From contig NZ_CBVI010000115.1 in the NCBI RefSeq assembly GCF_000513195.1, positions 1 to 64,000 of the forward strand: a stretch of DNA of 64,000 nucleotides, read 5' to 3'. Below, piece after piece: positions 8,538-17,596 of the stretch. Both the position numbers and the translations under genes were made by a program. Position 1 is the stretch's first letter, and every line of letters begins with the position of its first letter. A model generated the notes under the pieces. It had not been told where the DNA came from. It saw only the letters and a program-made list of their open reading frames with translations, and ran no database searches. The DNA comes from Bacteroides timonensis. GTDB lineage: Bacteria > Bacteroidota > Bacteroidia > Bacteroidales > Bacteroidaceae.

Positions 8538-11500
8538 TTAGTTCTGTTGCTCAATTTCGTCAGAAGAAGACTTTTGCTGTTCTTCCATATAGGTGGTGGG
8601 TGGTACTCCGTATAATTCTTTAAAAGCAGTAGAAAAATATGCTATATTAGTAAAACCTGTAAGGGTAGCGACTTCAGTAATGTTATGATACTGGTTTGCC
8701 AATAGTGATGCTGCTTGTTTCAGGCGGACATTGCGTATTAAGTCGCGGGTCGACTGGTTGGTCAGCTCTTTTAGCTTACGGTGCAAATGTACGCGACTGA
8801 TACCTACTTCAGTTGCTATCATTTCAACATTCAAGTCAGGATTACCGAGATTGTCATTAATAACTTTCATCACTTTATCAAGCAGCCTGTCGTCAGGTGA
8901 TTGGACTTTTAGTTTCTTCAACTTCTGTTCTTGCATCTGACTACCACTGAAACTATTGCGCAATACTTCTCTGCTCTTGATGAGGTTGATAGCCGTTTTT
9001 CTCAGTATTTCGATACTGAATGGTTTCACTATATATGCATCTGCTCCCATGTTTAAACCTTCCAGGTTATCTTCTTCCCTTGATTTGGCCGTCAAGAGGA
9101 TAATTGGTATATGGTTGATGGTTACGTTCTGCTTTATTTTTTTGCAAAGTGTCAATCCATCCATTTCAGGCATCATGATATCACTGATAATCAGATCCGG
9201 TTCTTTTTTTAGAATAATTGCAAGTGCTTCTTTTCCATTAGTACACTCGCTCATGTGGAAATCACTTGCCAATTCGTGGCAGATGTATTTTCGTATTTCT
9301 TCATCATCTTCTACTACCAGAACACGATTCTTTGTTCTGGAACGTATTTTTTCGTCTTCTTCATCAACAGGAGAAGTGGGTAGGGCAGTTGTGATATGTA
9401 CGGGAGAATTATTCTCAGCCGGGTTATTATCTATTTCTTCAGTGTTCAGATGTTCCTTGCCTAAGGGCAATCGTATAATAAAGCGGGAGCCCGGTTTCCC
9501 CTCATTATTTTCTGCTTCTATTGTTCCATGATGTAGTTCTATTAATGAACGACTTAGATGCAATCCGATACCAGTACCTACATTAGAGTTATTGTGGTTA
9601 TTACGGATTTGATAGAAACGCTCAAAAATTCTTCCTATCTCTGCAGGATCAATTCCGATTCCGCTATCTTCCACTATTATTTCAAAATAATGTTGTAAAG
9701 AGCGGGAGGCATTCATATCTTTACCTGTACGGAGATAAATATTGATTACTCCGTTTTCCGGTGTAAATTTGAATGCATTGGAAATTATGTTCAGGATAAC
9801 TTTATCAAAATTTTTAGGATCTATCCATGCCTGTAAGTTTTCCATCTTTGTTTGAAAACTAAGAGTGATATGTCTGGCATTTGCTTGATATTCGAAGGTA
9901 TAGCATAAATCCCGGATGAAGCCTACGATGTCCATCTCCTGAAATTTCAGTGACATTTGCCCTTTATCAATTTTTCGAATATCCATTAGCTGGTTAACCA
10001 GACGAAGAATACGTTCAGCATTCCGATAAATAGTATGATAGTTCTTCTGTCGCTCTCCATCTTTATCAGTAGAGATAAGCTTTTGCAGTGGGCTTATGAT
10101 GAGAGACATCGGGGTACGTATCTCGTGGGATATATTGATGAAGAACTGTAATTTGGCTTCATTGATTTGCTCTGCGTGAATATGCTCTAATATCTCCTGG
10201 CGGGCACGGTAACGATGGCGTACTTGGATGACGATGATATAGATGATGGCTATCAGCAATATCCCATACATTAGTTTGGCCCATCCAGATGCATACCATG
10301 CCGGGTCAATGGTGATACGTATTTCTCTAATATCAGAATAAGAGTCATTATCTTTTGCTTTTATCTGGAATGTATAGTCACCCGGACTTAAGTTGCTGAA
10401 TGATACTCGGTTGATACCTTGTTGTAAACTAATCCAGCTTGTATGGTTAATGCGATATATATAGGTAATTCGTTCCGGACTGAAAAACTCCATGGCTGAA
10501 AATTCTATGCTGAAAGAATTATCTTTGTGGGAAAGCTGGAAATGATCAGCATCCATTACTGCAGTAGTGACAATGTCTTTACCTCCTGATTCCATCCCTT
10601 TCTTTACCATTTTATCATGGATATAAAAGTCTGTGATCCGAATCTCAGGCTTTTTGCTTGAGTAGGTTATTTCTGCCGGATTAAAATAAGTGATGCCGTT
10701 TGTACCTCCAAAAATAAGTTCACCTTGTTGACATGCAAAGCCGGCTCCTTTGCTGAATTCATTACCTTGCAATCCGTCACTTGCATAGAAATTAATGAAA
10801 CTCTGGTTTTGGGGGTTGAACCGACTGATTCCATAATTCGTACTGATCCAGAGATATCCATTCGTATCTTCCTTGATTGCACAGATATAATTGCTCGGCA
10901 AACCGTCTTCTACTGTATATTCGCGAATATCAAGACTTTTGGGATTGAGGTGTTTTAATCCTTTAGATGTTCCTATCCAGATGCTTCCATCACTACCCTC
11001 GTGAAGGGCATAGATTACGTCTCCATATAATATTCTTCTATTTTTCAAAGGAGAGATGAAATCCATGGTCTTTATGTCCACGCATCCCAAACCGTCATAA
11101 GTTCCTATGTACAGTTTGCCTTCATTAGTGTATAAGAGACTGTTTATCCATGAGTTATGTAGCATGTTTACTTTTGTCCAGTCGGTGCTATTATTGGCAA
11201 GCATCGGGCAACGGACTACTTTTCTGGTATTGATATCCATGTAAAATAAGCCACCTCCCATGGTTCCTATCCACAATGTCTTATTGTCATCTTCTGCAAA
11301 GCAATATATGTTCTCTGTCAGATTAGACGGCTGTTCCGATAGCTTCAGATATTCGCAACGACCGGTCTTGGGATCCAATCGTGTCATGCCGTGAAGGTAA
11401 GAGCCTATCCACAGATTGTAGTTGGAATCTTCGAAGATACTCATGATGGTTGCAGGAACAGAATGTGGATCATCTGTAGGGGTAAAGTGCGCTTTCAGCG

Positions 11501-12641
11501 TGTTGTCCGGAGCAATTGCATAGATTCCATCGTTGTCAGTACCTACCCAGAGTGTTCCGGTGTGATCTTTGTATACTGACATGACGCAGTTAGAACCGAT
11601 TACATTATGTACGGAAGATTTATAGCCCATGTATTTGAATTCGTTTGTCGTGGCAGGTATAATCATAACTCCTTTCTGGAAAAAGCCTAACCATATATTT
11701 CCTATTTTGTCTTTCAGAATGGAATGTACTTTGGCTTTTTTCAGGTTAAATGTAGTGATATTAAAATTGGCTTCTTTTATCTTTTGTTCTTGAGTATCAT
11801 ATACTTTCATTCCCGAACCGTCTGTACCGATAAATATCTCATTCTGATCTCCGGGATATAAGATTTTAATAGGCAAATCTGGATTAGGAGTATATGTAAG
11901 GGGAATAAACACATCTTTTTTGTCATCATATATAAATAACCCTTTCTTTAAGCTACTCATATAAAGATTACCCTGTTTGTCTTCACACATACTTGAAACT
12001 GTATTCTTGGCTATGTCTTCTTCGCCTGAATAGTGTTTAGATTGGTTGTTTTTATCAAAACGAAAGATGCCATTATCTCCTGTCGCTATCCATAAATTCC
12101 CTTTTCTATCTTCATATGCATAAGTAATCAGATTACTGGAGATAAACCGGCTTATTTGCCTGGCTTTTATGCTGTCTCCCCTTGTTTCCAGTAAAAACAT
12201 GCTATGCCCTGAGGTTCCTATTAGTATTTCTCCATTATTGCGTTCAAGTATTGTTGCTATATTGGGGTCTATCGAAGCTCCACTGGAAAGGTACATCGGA
12301 ATGGTGGTAAAACTGGCTGTTGCCCGATCATATATTTGTAGTCCATTCAGAGATCCTATGAAAAGGCGCCCTTGCTTGTCTTCATAGAGTGTACGTACGT
12401 AGTCGTTAAGTAGAGAATGGGGATTACTTTTTTCATTTCTATAAACGGTGAATTTAGCACCGTCATATCGATTCAATCCATCCTCTGTTGCAATCCATAT
12501 TATTCCGTCACGATCCTGGTATATTTTATTGAGCATACTGCTTGATAGGTCTTTATCAACCGTGAACATCTTTCCTTCCTGTCCATGAGATGTGCTAGAT
12601 AAGCATAAACCTAATAGGCATAAAATAAATACAGTCTTCAT
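8538..12641 (-). CDS. hybrid two-component system regulator (HTCS)
   Basis: 1367 residues, all classical two-component parts in one chain. Signal peptide (1-20); about 14 periplasmic beta-propeller repeats of the IWIATEDGLNRYDG type; a Y_Y_Y domain (about 710-785); one membrane helix (about 789-807); HisKA with FINISHEIRTP (His839); HATPase with N, G1 and G2 boxes; receiver (about 1105-1215) with Asp1154 in ISDIMMPEMDG; and an AraC-type HTH (about 1265-1352). It should sense an oligosaccharide in the periplasm and activate a polysaccharide locus. It is convergent with the GH5 operon. The second HTCS here (48673) has exactly the same length and similar sequence, so the two are paralogues. Confidence 0.95.
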   Translation of the reverse strand: MKTVFILCLLGLCLSSTSHGQEGKMFTVDKDLSSSMLNKIYQDRDGIIWIATEDGLNRYDGAKFTVYRNEKSNPHSLLNDYVRTLYEDKQGRLFIGSLNGLQIYDRATASFTTIPMYLSSGASIDPNIATILERNNGEILIGTSGHSMFLLETRGDSIKARQISRFISSNLITYAYEDRKGNLWIATGDNGIFRFDKNNQSKHYSGEEDIAKNTVSSMCEDKQGNLYMSSLKKGLFIYDDKKDVFIPLTYTPNPDLPIKILYPGDQNEIFIGTDGSGMKVYDTQEQKIKEANFNITTFNLKKAKVHSILKDKIGNIWLGFFQKGVMIIPATTNEFKYMGYKSSVHNVIGSNCVMSVYKDHTGTLWVGTDNDGIYAIAPDNTLKAHFTPTDDPHSVPATIMSIFEDSNYNLWIGSYLHGMTRLDPKTGRCEYLKLSEQPSNLTENIYCFAEDDNKTLWIGTMGGGLFYMDINTRKVVRCPMLANNSTDWTKVNMLHNSWINSLLYTNEGKLYIGTYDGLGCVDIKTMDFISPLKNRRILYGDVIYALHEGSDGSIWIGTSKGLKHLNPKSLDIREYTVEDGLPSNYICAIKEDTNGYLWISTNYGISRFNPQNQSFINFYASDGLQGNEFSKGAGFACQQGELIFGGTNGITYFNPAEITYSSKKPEIRITDFYIHDKMVKKGMESGGKDIVTTAVMDADHFQLSHKDNSFSIEFSAMEFFSPERITYIYRINHTSWISLQQGINRVSFSNLSPGDYTFQIKAKDNDSYSDIREIRITIDPAWYASGWAKLMYGILLIAIIYIIVIQVRHRYRARQEILEHIHAEQINEAKLQFFINISHEIRTPMSLIISPLQKLISTDKDGERQKNYHTIYRNAERILRLVNQLMDIRKIDKGQMSLKFQEMDIVGFIRDLCYTFEYQANARHITLSFQTKMENLQAWIDPKNFDKVILNIISNAFKFTPENGVINIYLRTGKDMNASRSLQHYFEIIVEDSGIGIDPAEIGRIFERFYQIRNNHNNSNVGTGIGLHLSRSLIELHHGTIEAENNEGKPGSRFIIRLPLGKEHLNTEEIDNNPAENNSPVHITTALPTSPVDEEDEKIRSRTKNRVLVVEDDEEIRKYICHELASDFHMSECTNGKEALAIILKKEPDLIISDIMMPEMDGLTLCKKIKQNVTINHIPIILLTAKSREEDNLEGLNMGADAYIVKPFSIEILRKTAINLIKSREVLRNSFSGSQMQEQKLKKLKVQSPDDRLLDKVMKVINDNLGNPDLNVEMIATEVGISRVHLHRKLKELTNQSTRDLIRNVRLKQAASLLANQYHNITEVATLTGFTNIAYFSTAFKELYGVPPTTYMEEQQKSSSDEIEQQN

Positions 12642-12661
12642 AGTTATTAATTTTATGCTCG

Positions 12662-12669
12662 CAAATATA
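12662..12669 (-). promoter_or_regulatory. -7 box of the HTCS gene promoter
   Basis: On the minus strand, TATATTTG fits TAnnTTTG and would give a leader of about 14 nt before the ATG at 12641. No clear -33 TTTG is seen. Confidence 0.5.
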
Positions 12670-12731
12670 CTTAATATCCGCTATATTTCCTTTTAAAATA
12701 TGAACTTATATGTCGAATTTCTTATTCAGAG

Positions 12732-12763
12732 TTTGCGGGGCTTTTATGTTTTTATTAATTTTG
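12732..12763 (+). promoter_or_regulatory. consensus promoter of the alpha/beta hydrolase gene
   Basis: TTTG at 12732-12735, a 20-nt gap, and TAATTTTG at 12756-12763 match the Bacteroides -33/-7 consensus. Transcription would start near 12770, about 46 nt before the ATG at 12816. Confidence 0.6.
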
Positions 12764-12815
12764 AATTCTGTGTAAATGGTAGATACCATGTCAATTGAAA
12801 GTAACGAATTGGAAG

Positions 12816-13598
12816 ATGAACAAGAGAGAAGCCAACGAGCAGATGGAGAGACAACAACCGTGTTATTATCCACGGGAAGGTGCGAGTACTATTGTTGTTT
12901 TCATACATGGTATAGTGGAAGGACCGGATCAGTTTCTAGATTTAATGAAACGAAGCTTCGAACTGGGTTTTGCTTCTTCTTCTTTGCTACTACCGGGACA
13001 TGGCAGAACAGGAGAGGAGTTTGCACGCAGTAGCAGACAGCAGTGGTTGGAACATGTCAATGCAGAAATCGCCCATTATAAGAAAAACTATAATTCGATT
13101 ATTTTGGTTGGGCATTCTATGGGTAGTCTTTTGTCGTTTCTTACTTATACCGAGAGCCCGGAGCAAATAATAGGCATAGTAGCTATAGATACCCCTTTAT
13201 ATGTGAGAGTTAAAGGTAGAGCTCTCAGAAATAATCTGAAGGTAGGCTTCTGCAAAGAAATCCCGGAAAGTGATCCTGCTCATGCTCTATTGGAGGCGAG
13301 TAGTGTAGCTCCTTGTTCCATACTCACTTATTTGAGTTGGGCACCGAGAATGATTGACTTGTTTTGTTTGATGAAGAAAACAAGAGAGGTACTACCTCAG
13401 GTCTCTATTCCTACATTGGTCTTTCATGCAGATGATGATGAATTGGTAAGTGCTTCCAGCGTGAAGTGCTTCGAGAGAACAATTCCGGAGAAGTACTTAC
13501 AACTTGTTCACTTAAAAGAGTCAACTCATTTTTTTTATGGAAATGTGGACTGGGATTTGCTTTATTATACTTTTAGCCACTTTCTACAATCCTGTTAG
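12816..13598 (+). CDS. cytoplasmic alpha/beta hydrolase (serine aminopeptidase/lipase-like)
   Basis: 260 residues from the ATG at 12816. An upstream TTG at 12795 would extend the frame but is a poor start, and 12816 fits the promoter at 12732-12763. Features: VVFIHGIVEGPDQF (oxyanion loop), the nucleophile elbow VGHSMGS, an acidic residue in VFHADDDELVS and the catalytic His in LKESTHFFYGN. There is no signal peptide. Close to the Hydrolase_4 family of monoacylglycerol lipases and esterases. It lies alone between two regulators, and its stop overlaps the stop of the convergent LuxR-type regulator by 4 nt. A role in the sugar locus is not evident. Confidence 0.75.
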   Translation: MNKREANEQMERQQPCYYPREGASTIVVFIHGIVEGPDQFLDLMKRSFELGFASSSLLLPGHGRTGEEFARSSRQQWLEHVNAEIAHYKKNYNSIILVGHSMGSLLSFLTYTESPEQIIGIVAIDTPLYVRVKGRALRNNLKVGFCKEIPESDPAHALLEASSVAPCSILTYLSWAPRMIDLFCLMKKTREVLPQVSIPTLVFHADDDELVSASSVKCFERTIPEKYLQLVHLKESTHFFYGNVDWDLLYYTFSHFLQSC

Positions 13599-16489
13599 AA
13601 GTTTTGCAAAAACTTCGACAGGCTCTCTTCCCGTGACAAACCTAATTTCTTTCTAAGCCTGTATCGTGCTGATTCCATACCCCGTTCCGATAGATTGAAT
13701 AGTGGTGCAACTTCTTTGGTGATTAAATCCATACGGATATATGCGGCTAATTTTAATTCGCTGGATGTAAGATCGGGATAACGCTCTTTCAGGCGGCTGA
13801 GAAAGTTATTGTGTACGATGTTGAAGTTATTTTCCAACTTCTGCCAGTTATCTTCGTCTTCGATATTGGCATGTACTTTCTCCAGAAGTCTGTTCAATTT
13901 ACGCAAGGCGTCTTTGGTCTGTTCTTTACGGAGGTAGGCAGAAATTTTCTGGAGTTCGTCTTGCATGAAAGTGAAAATTTCTTGCTTCTGGATTACATAG
14001 AACATGGAATTTGAGACTTCTTGGCTCTTTAATAATAACTCTTGTTGAAGCTTGTTGTTTTCCAGTTCAACGATCCTCTTTTCCTGTGCAAGAGCTTCCT
14101 CTTTTAGTTTGAATTCCCGTTTAAGGCTTTCTTCCTTCAGTTCATCCAGACGTTTTTGGTGTTGCTTGTTGAATCTCTGGTTCAATAGTTTATAGATTCC
14201 ATATCCGAGTGCAACAATGAGAAGTACGTACAAGATGTAAGCATAAATACTTCTATACCAGGGTGGAAGAATTCTGAGATGAATTTCTTCTACCTCCGTC
14301 TGGTGGGTATGATGATTGTAGGCACGTATAAGGAAGGTATAATTTCCTTCTTTCAGTCCAGTATATTCTTTTATGCCTGAAGCATTCAATGCCAGCATTT
14401 GTTCATCCAGCCCTTTTAGCTGGACGGAATAAGTGATTTTATCATAAGAATTAGTATTCGGATTCATTTCAAACCGATATGAAGCGTCCGGACGATATTT
14501 TCTTAGGATAGTCTGATGCTGTTTGTCAGTTGGAAAGCCATTGTAGAAATAAGAATCTATTTCTTCATTGCTGGAAGAGATTATTACTTTTTTAATAAGG
14601 AACTTGTAACTGTTGGAGAGGGATGACAATGAATCTGTGGTGATACGATAAAGACTGAAACCATCCAGAGTGCTGATAATACAAGTAGCCGAGTCCACTC
14701 TGTTGATACTTTCGAAGGTACCCATCAGATTGTTTTGCAAACGGGTGGTACTGACAGAATCTGTTATATAACCATGCGGAGTAATATAATTGATTTTCAG
14801 TTTACCGGACTGCATATACCATACACAACTGTTTTCTTCATTGCTGACTACACGAAGATAATCTCTGTTACCTATACGCTGATTCCATTCTTCGGATAAT
14901 TCGAATTCCTGCCTGATGGGGTTATAACGATAGATACCGGAATCTGTTGTGAAGTAAACACGGCCTTTGTCTTTAAACAGATTGGTCTGGTAAGAGTTAT
15001 TCTGATTCGGATAATGCTGGCAGGATATTACTTTACTATATTCCGAATCTAATTTGACCGCACTTAGACCTGTCCCATGAAATATCCACCAAATATCATC
15101 ATATTCATCATATTCTACATAGCGTACCGAGAGATTAAAACCTTTTATTTTCCGTGTGGATATCCAGAGAGGTGCAGATTCCGTGCCTTTGTTTTCTAGT
15201 AAAACCAATCCGGTGTAGCTGCCTGCCAGCACTTTGGATTTATTTTCTCCGACCGGTGTAAAGTTCCAAAAGCCATTTTCACCTATCAGGGGGATGGCCG
15301 TTCCTTCTTCAATCATAAAGGCTCCATTATTGTGACCGCAGAATAGAGTTTTTCCAATGGCAGTCAGATTCCAGACTTGTCCATCGGCATTCTTTACGGG
15401 ACGGAGAGCCAGGTGGCGGATGTCTTTGATAGGCCAGGGGCTATAATATAATCCCTGGTTCGTTCCGAAATAGATGTATCCATTATGAATAATCGACGCG
15501 TAGCCTACTCCGTAATTCTGGTTTCCGGTATAGAGGTTTGATAATGGGCTGTTGGTTTCCAGATAACTGATGCCATTGTCAAGTCCTAACCATATATTAT
15601 CTCCTTCGGTCACGTTCAGACTCAGTACGGAATTGTTTTGTAGTCCCGACCGAATATCATATTGCTCAATCTCTCCCGTAGGAATATCTGCAATTATCAG
15701 TCCGCTCTTAATCGTCCCGATATAAATCTTGTCATCCTTTATTTCTGCGCAATACAGCTGACTGGATTTGAGTAACGGATCATTTTGAGTGATGAGCGGA
15801 ACAGTTGTTGAATTGTCATAGATATAAATGCCATGATATTCAGTTATCAGTAATAGCTTTTGATCCTGATAGGGGAGTATTTCGCTGATATGGTAGTTAC
15901 TGATTTTTTCCGTACTTGCCAACGGTATAAATAACTGTCCGGTTTGCAGAAATACCCCCGCGTTTTCCTTGAACACATATAAATTTCCGTTTATATTGGC
16001 GGAGCAGAGCATACGTTCCTTACTTTGGATAACAGTAATTTCATCGTTCGTAAGTTTGAATATATGGTTGTAGGATACAAAGTAGATGCTATGATCTATG
16101 CAATAGATATCCCATACATCACTGAAATTTCGATACTTATCTTCCAGACTGTCGGATAAGGAATGATAGTGCATAGCTCCCTTTTCGTCCGGCGAGAAAT
16201 AACCGAAATTGTTGAATGCTCCTACATAGATACGTTCCTTGCCGTCATGGTAAGCCGTCCGGATAATCATGCCATTGCTGAACAGATGCCATGAGTAACC
16301 GTCGAACTGTAGTAACCCTGAGTTGTTGGCTGCATAAATCCAGCCGTTGTTGTCACGGGTGATTGTCCAATTCTGCGTGCCCCCACCATACTCCATACGG
16401 CTGATGTTATTGATATAAGGTAACCAGTTCTTTATGGAGTATGCATGAACGGAGAAGATGAGTAATAACAATATCAGTGTGTATTTCAT
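13595..16489 (-). CDS. membrane-spanning Y_Y_Y regulator with C-terminal LuxR-type HTH
   Basis: 964 residues. Signal peptide (1-18), a periplasmic beta-propeller region with many IYVG/IYIGT repeats, a Y_Y_Y-type domain (about 660-740), one membrane helix (about 748-769), a long cytoplasmic coiled coil (about 775-835), and a C-terminal helix-turn-helix with LTSSELKLAAYIRMDLITKEVAPLFNLS-like LuxR character (about 905-960). No histidine kinase or receiver is present, so it would pass a periplasmic signal directly to DNA, like SusR-type regulators. It is the last gene behind SusC/D and the GH26, MFS and GH43 genes, and is the natural regulator of that locus. The exact ligand is unknown. Confidence 0.85.
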   Translation of the reverse strand: MKYTLILLLLIFSVHAYSIKNWLPYINNISRMEYGGGTQNWTITRDNNGWIYAANNSGLLQFDGYSWHLFSNGMIIRTAYHDGKERIYVGAFNNFGYFSPDEKGAMHYHSLSDSLEDKYRNFSDVWDIYCIDHSIYFVSYNHIFKLTNDEITVIQSKERMLCSANINGNLYVFKENAGVFLQTGQLFIPLASTEKISNYHISEILPYQDQKLLLITEYHGIYIYDNSTTVPLITQNDPLLKSSQLYCAEIKDDKIYIGTIKSGLIIADIPTGEIEQYDIRSGLQNNSVLSLNVTEGDNIWLGLDNGISYLETNSPLSNLYTGNQNYGVGYASIIHNGYIYFGTNQGLYYSPWPIKDIRHLALRPVKNADGQVWNLTAIGKTLFCGHNNGAFMIEEGTAIPLIGENGFWNFTPVGENKSKVLAGSYTGLVLLENKGTESAPLWISTRKIKGFNLSVRYVEYDEYDDIWWIFHGTGLSAVKLDSEYSKVISCQHYPNQNNSYQTNLFKDKGRVYFTTDSGIYRYNPIRQEFELSEEWNQRIGNRDYLRVVSNEENSCVWYMQSGKLKINYITPHGYITDSVSTTRLQNNLMGTFESINRVDSATCIISTLDGFSLYRITTDSLSSLSNSYKFLIKKVIISSSNEEIDSYFYNGFPTDKQHQTILRKYRPDASYRFEMNPNTNSYDKITYSVQLKGLDEQMLALNASGIKEYTGLKEGNYTFLIRAYNHHTHQTEVEEIHLRILPPWYRSIYAYILYVLLIVALGYGIYKLLNQRFNKQHQKRLDELKEESLKREFKLKEEALAQEKRIVELENNKLQQELLLKSQEVSNSMFYVIQKQEIFTFMQDELQKISAYLRKEQTKDALRKLNRLLEKVHANIEDEDNWQKLENNFNIVHNNFLSRLKERYPDLTSSELKLAAYIRMDLITKEVAPLFNLSERGMESARYRLRKKLGLSREESLSKFLQNF

Positions 16490-16519
16490 TTCAGCCTCTT
16501 TTGCTCCAAAAATATAAAT

Positions 16520-17578
16520 TTATTCAATATGAGCTATCGGTTCATGGATATATCTTTCCATTTTCATTTTCTCTTTCCACTTCACAGTGATGTCCGGATT
16601 GATCTGTAACCGTGCATCTATATTGCTGAAAATCACCGTATCCCCTTGCCACATTGCTTCTGAAGGCCAATCTGCATTGATGTATGAAAATGCTTTCACG
16701 ACATCCGGATTACTCTCCACTGTATTGAACAGTTCCTTGTACCAGGTACGCCAGGCATGATTGGCCTGTTCCGGATTGGAAAGGCGTAACTCGGAAGCTA
16801 CAACTCCCTTTTCCTGGAACATAGGAGTAGATTCCGCAATAAAGAGTGGCTTGCCATGTTTGCGAGCTAGGTCTATCATAGTCTGGCAACGCCCCTGGGC
16901 AAACTGGCTGTATGCAAACCAATCTACATATTCATCACCGGGGTAATATTGATAAAGTTCATCCATACTGCTTTTGCCTCCGGTGGATTGCCAAACATAA
17001 GCTACATTGGATATGTTCAGTGAATCGAATAGGGTATGGATACGGCGGAAAGCTGTAATGTAAGCTTCTGGTTGATAGTGGTTCCAGGCATGCCCGTCGA
17101 ATTCATAGCCGATGCGCAGAAATACTCTTCGGGGGGCAATGTTTTGTATCCATTCTCCCAAGCGAATGATATAACTGTCATGTTCTCCGCTGGCTACTTT
17201 TTCTTCATGGTTTACTAATTCAAGACCGATGGCTACGTCACAGTCTTTAAGCAGGGGAGATGCAAGTTGTGCGTCCGCAAAGCAATTGCCTGCACCCCAA
17301 TTGGCATTCGATGTAAGCCCGTCAAGTCCCTGGTAAGTATATCCGTAAGATACATCTCCTGGGCGGATGTTGGTATAGATGGTTATACCTGCCGGAGTTC
17401 CGAAGAAGTCAACATATCCTTCTTTCCCTTCTATACCGCCTATTGCTTCCATATCCTGACCGATGAAAACCAGGCACTTGCCGTCTTCCGGCTCGAACTT
17501 GGCATAGTTTACGGAAGACTTCTTGTTTGTACAAGCTATGGCACAAAGAACTATAGCGAGATAAAATAGCTTTTTCAT
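16520..17578 (-). CDS. GH26-like glycoside hydrolase lipoprotein (copy 1)
   Basis: 352 residues; lipobox AIAC with Cys16. A single TIM-barrel domain has the acid/base in LRIGYEFDG.WNHY (Glu159) and the nucleophile in LFIAES (Glu249), the clan GH-A arrangement used by GH26. GH26 contains beta-mannanases, beta-1,3-xylanases and lichenases. The YEFDG...WNHY wording and the lack of mannan-processing partners nearby (no GH130 or GH36) make a xylanase-type activity more likely than mannanase; this is inference. It is paralogous to the gene at 20517-21599. It lies 18 nt from the GH43 gene and is in the same operon. Confidence 0.7.
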   Translation of the reverse strand: MKKLFYLAIVLCAIACTNKKSSVNYAKFEPEDGKCLVFIGQDMEAIGGIEGKEGYVDFFGTPAGITIYTNIRPGDVSYGYTYQGLDGLTSNANWGAGNCFADAQLASPLLKDCDVAIGLELVNHEEKVASGEHDSYIIRLGEWIQNIAPRRVFLRIGYEFDGHAWNHYQPEAYITAFRRIHTLFDSLNISNVAYVWQSTGGKSSMDELYQYYPGDEYVDWFAYSQFAQGRCQTMIDLARKHGKPLFIAESTPMFQEKGVVASELRLSNPEQANHAWRTWYKELFNTVESNPDVVKAFSYINADWPSEAMWQGDTVIFSNIDARLQINPDITVKWKEKMKMERYIHEPIAHIE

Positions 17579-17596
17579 ATAGCAAATTAATAGAGT

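Noticed and set aside
12776-13033. Overlapping 85-codon ORF at the start of the hydrolase gene
   Set aside because: A different frame from the alpha/beta hydrolase, with a low-complexity Phe run and no homology signs. The hydrolase frame explains the region.
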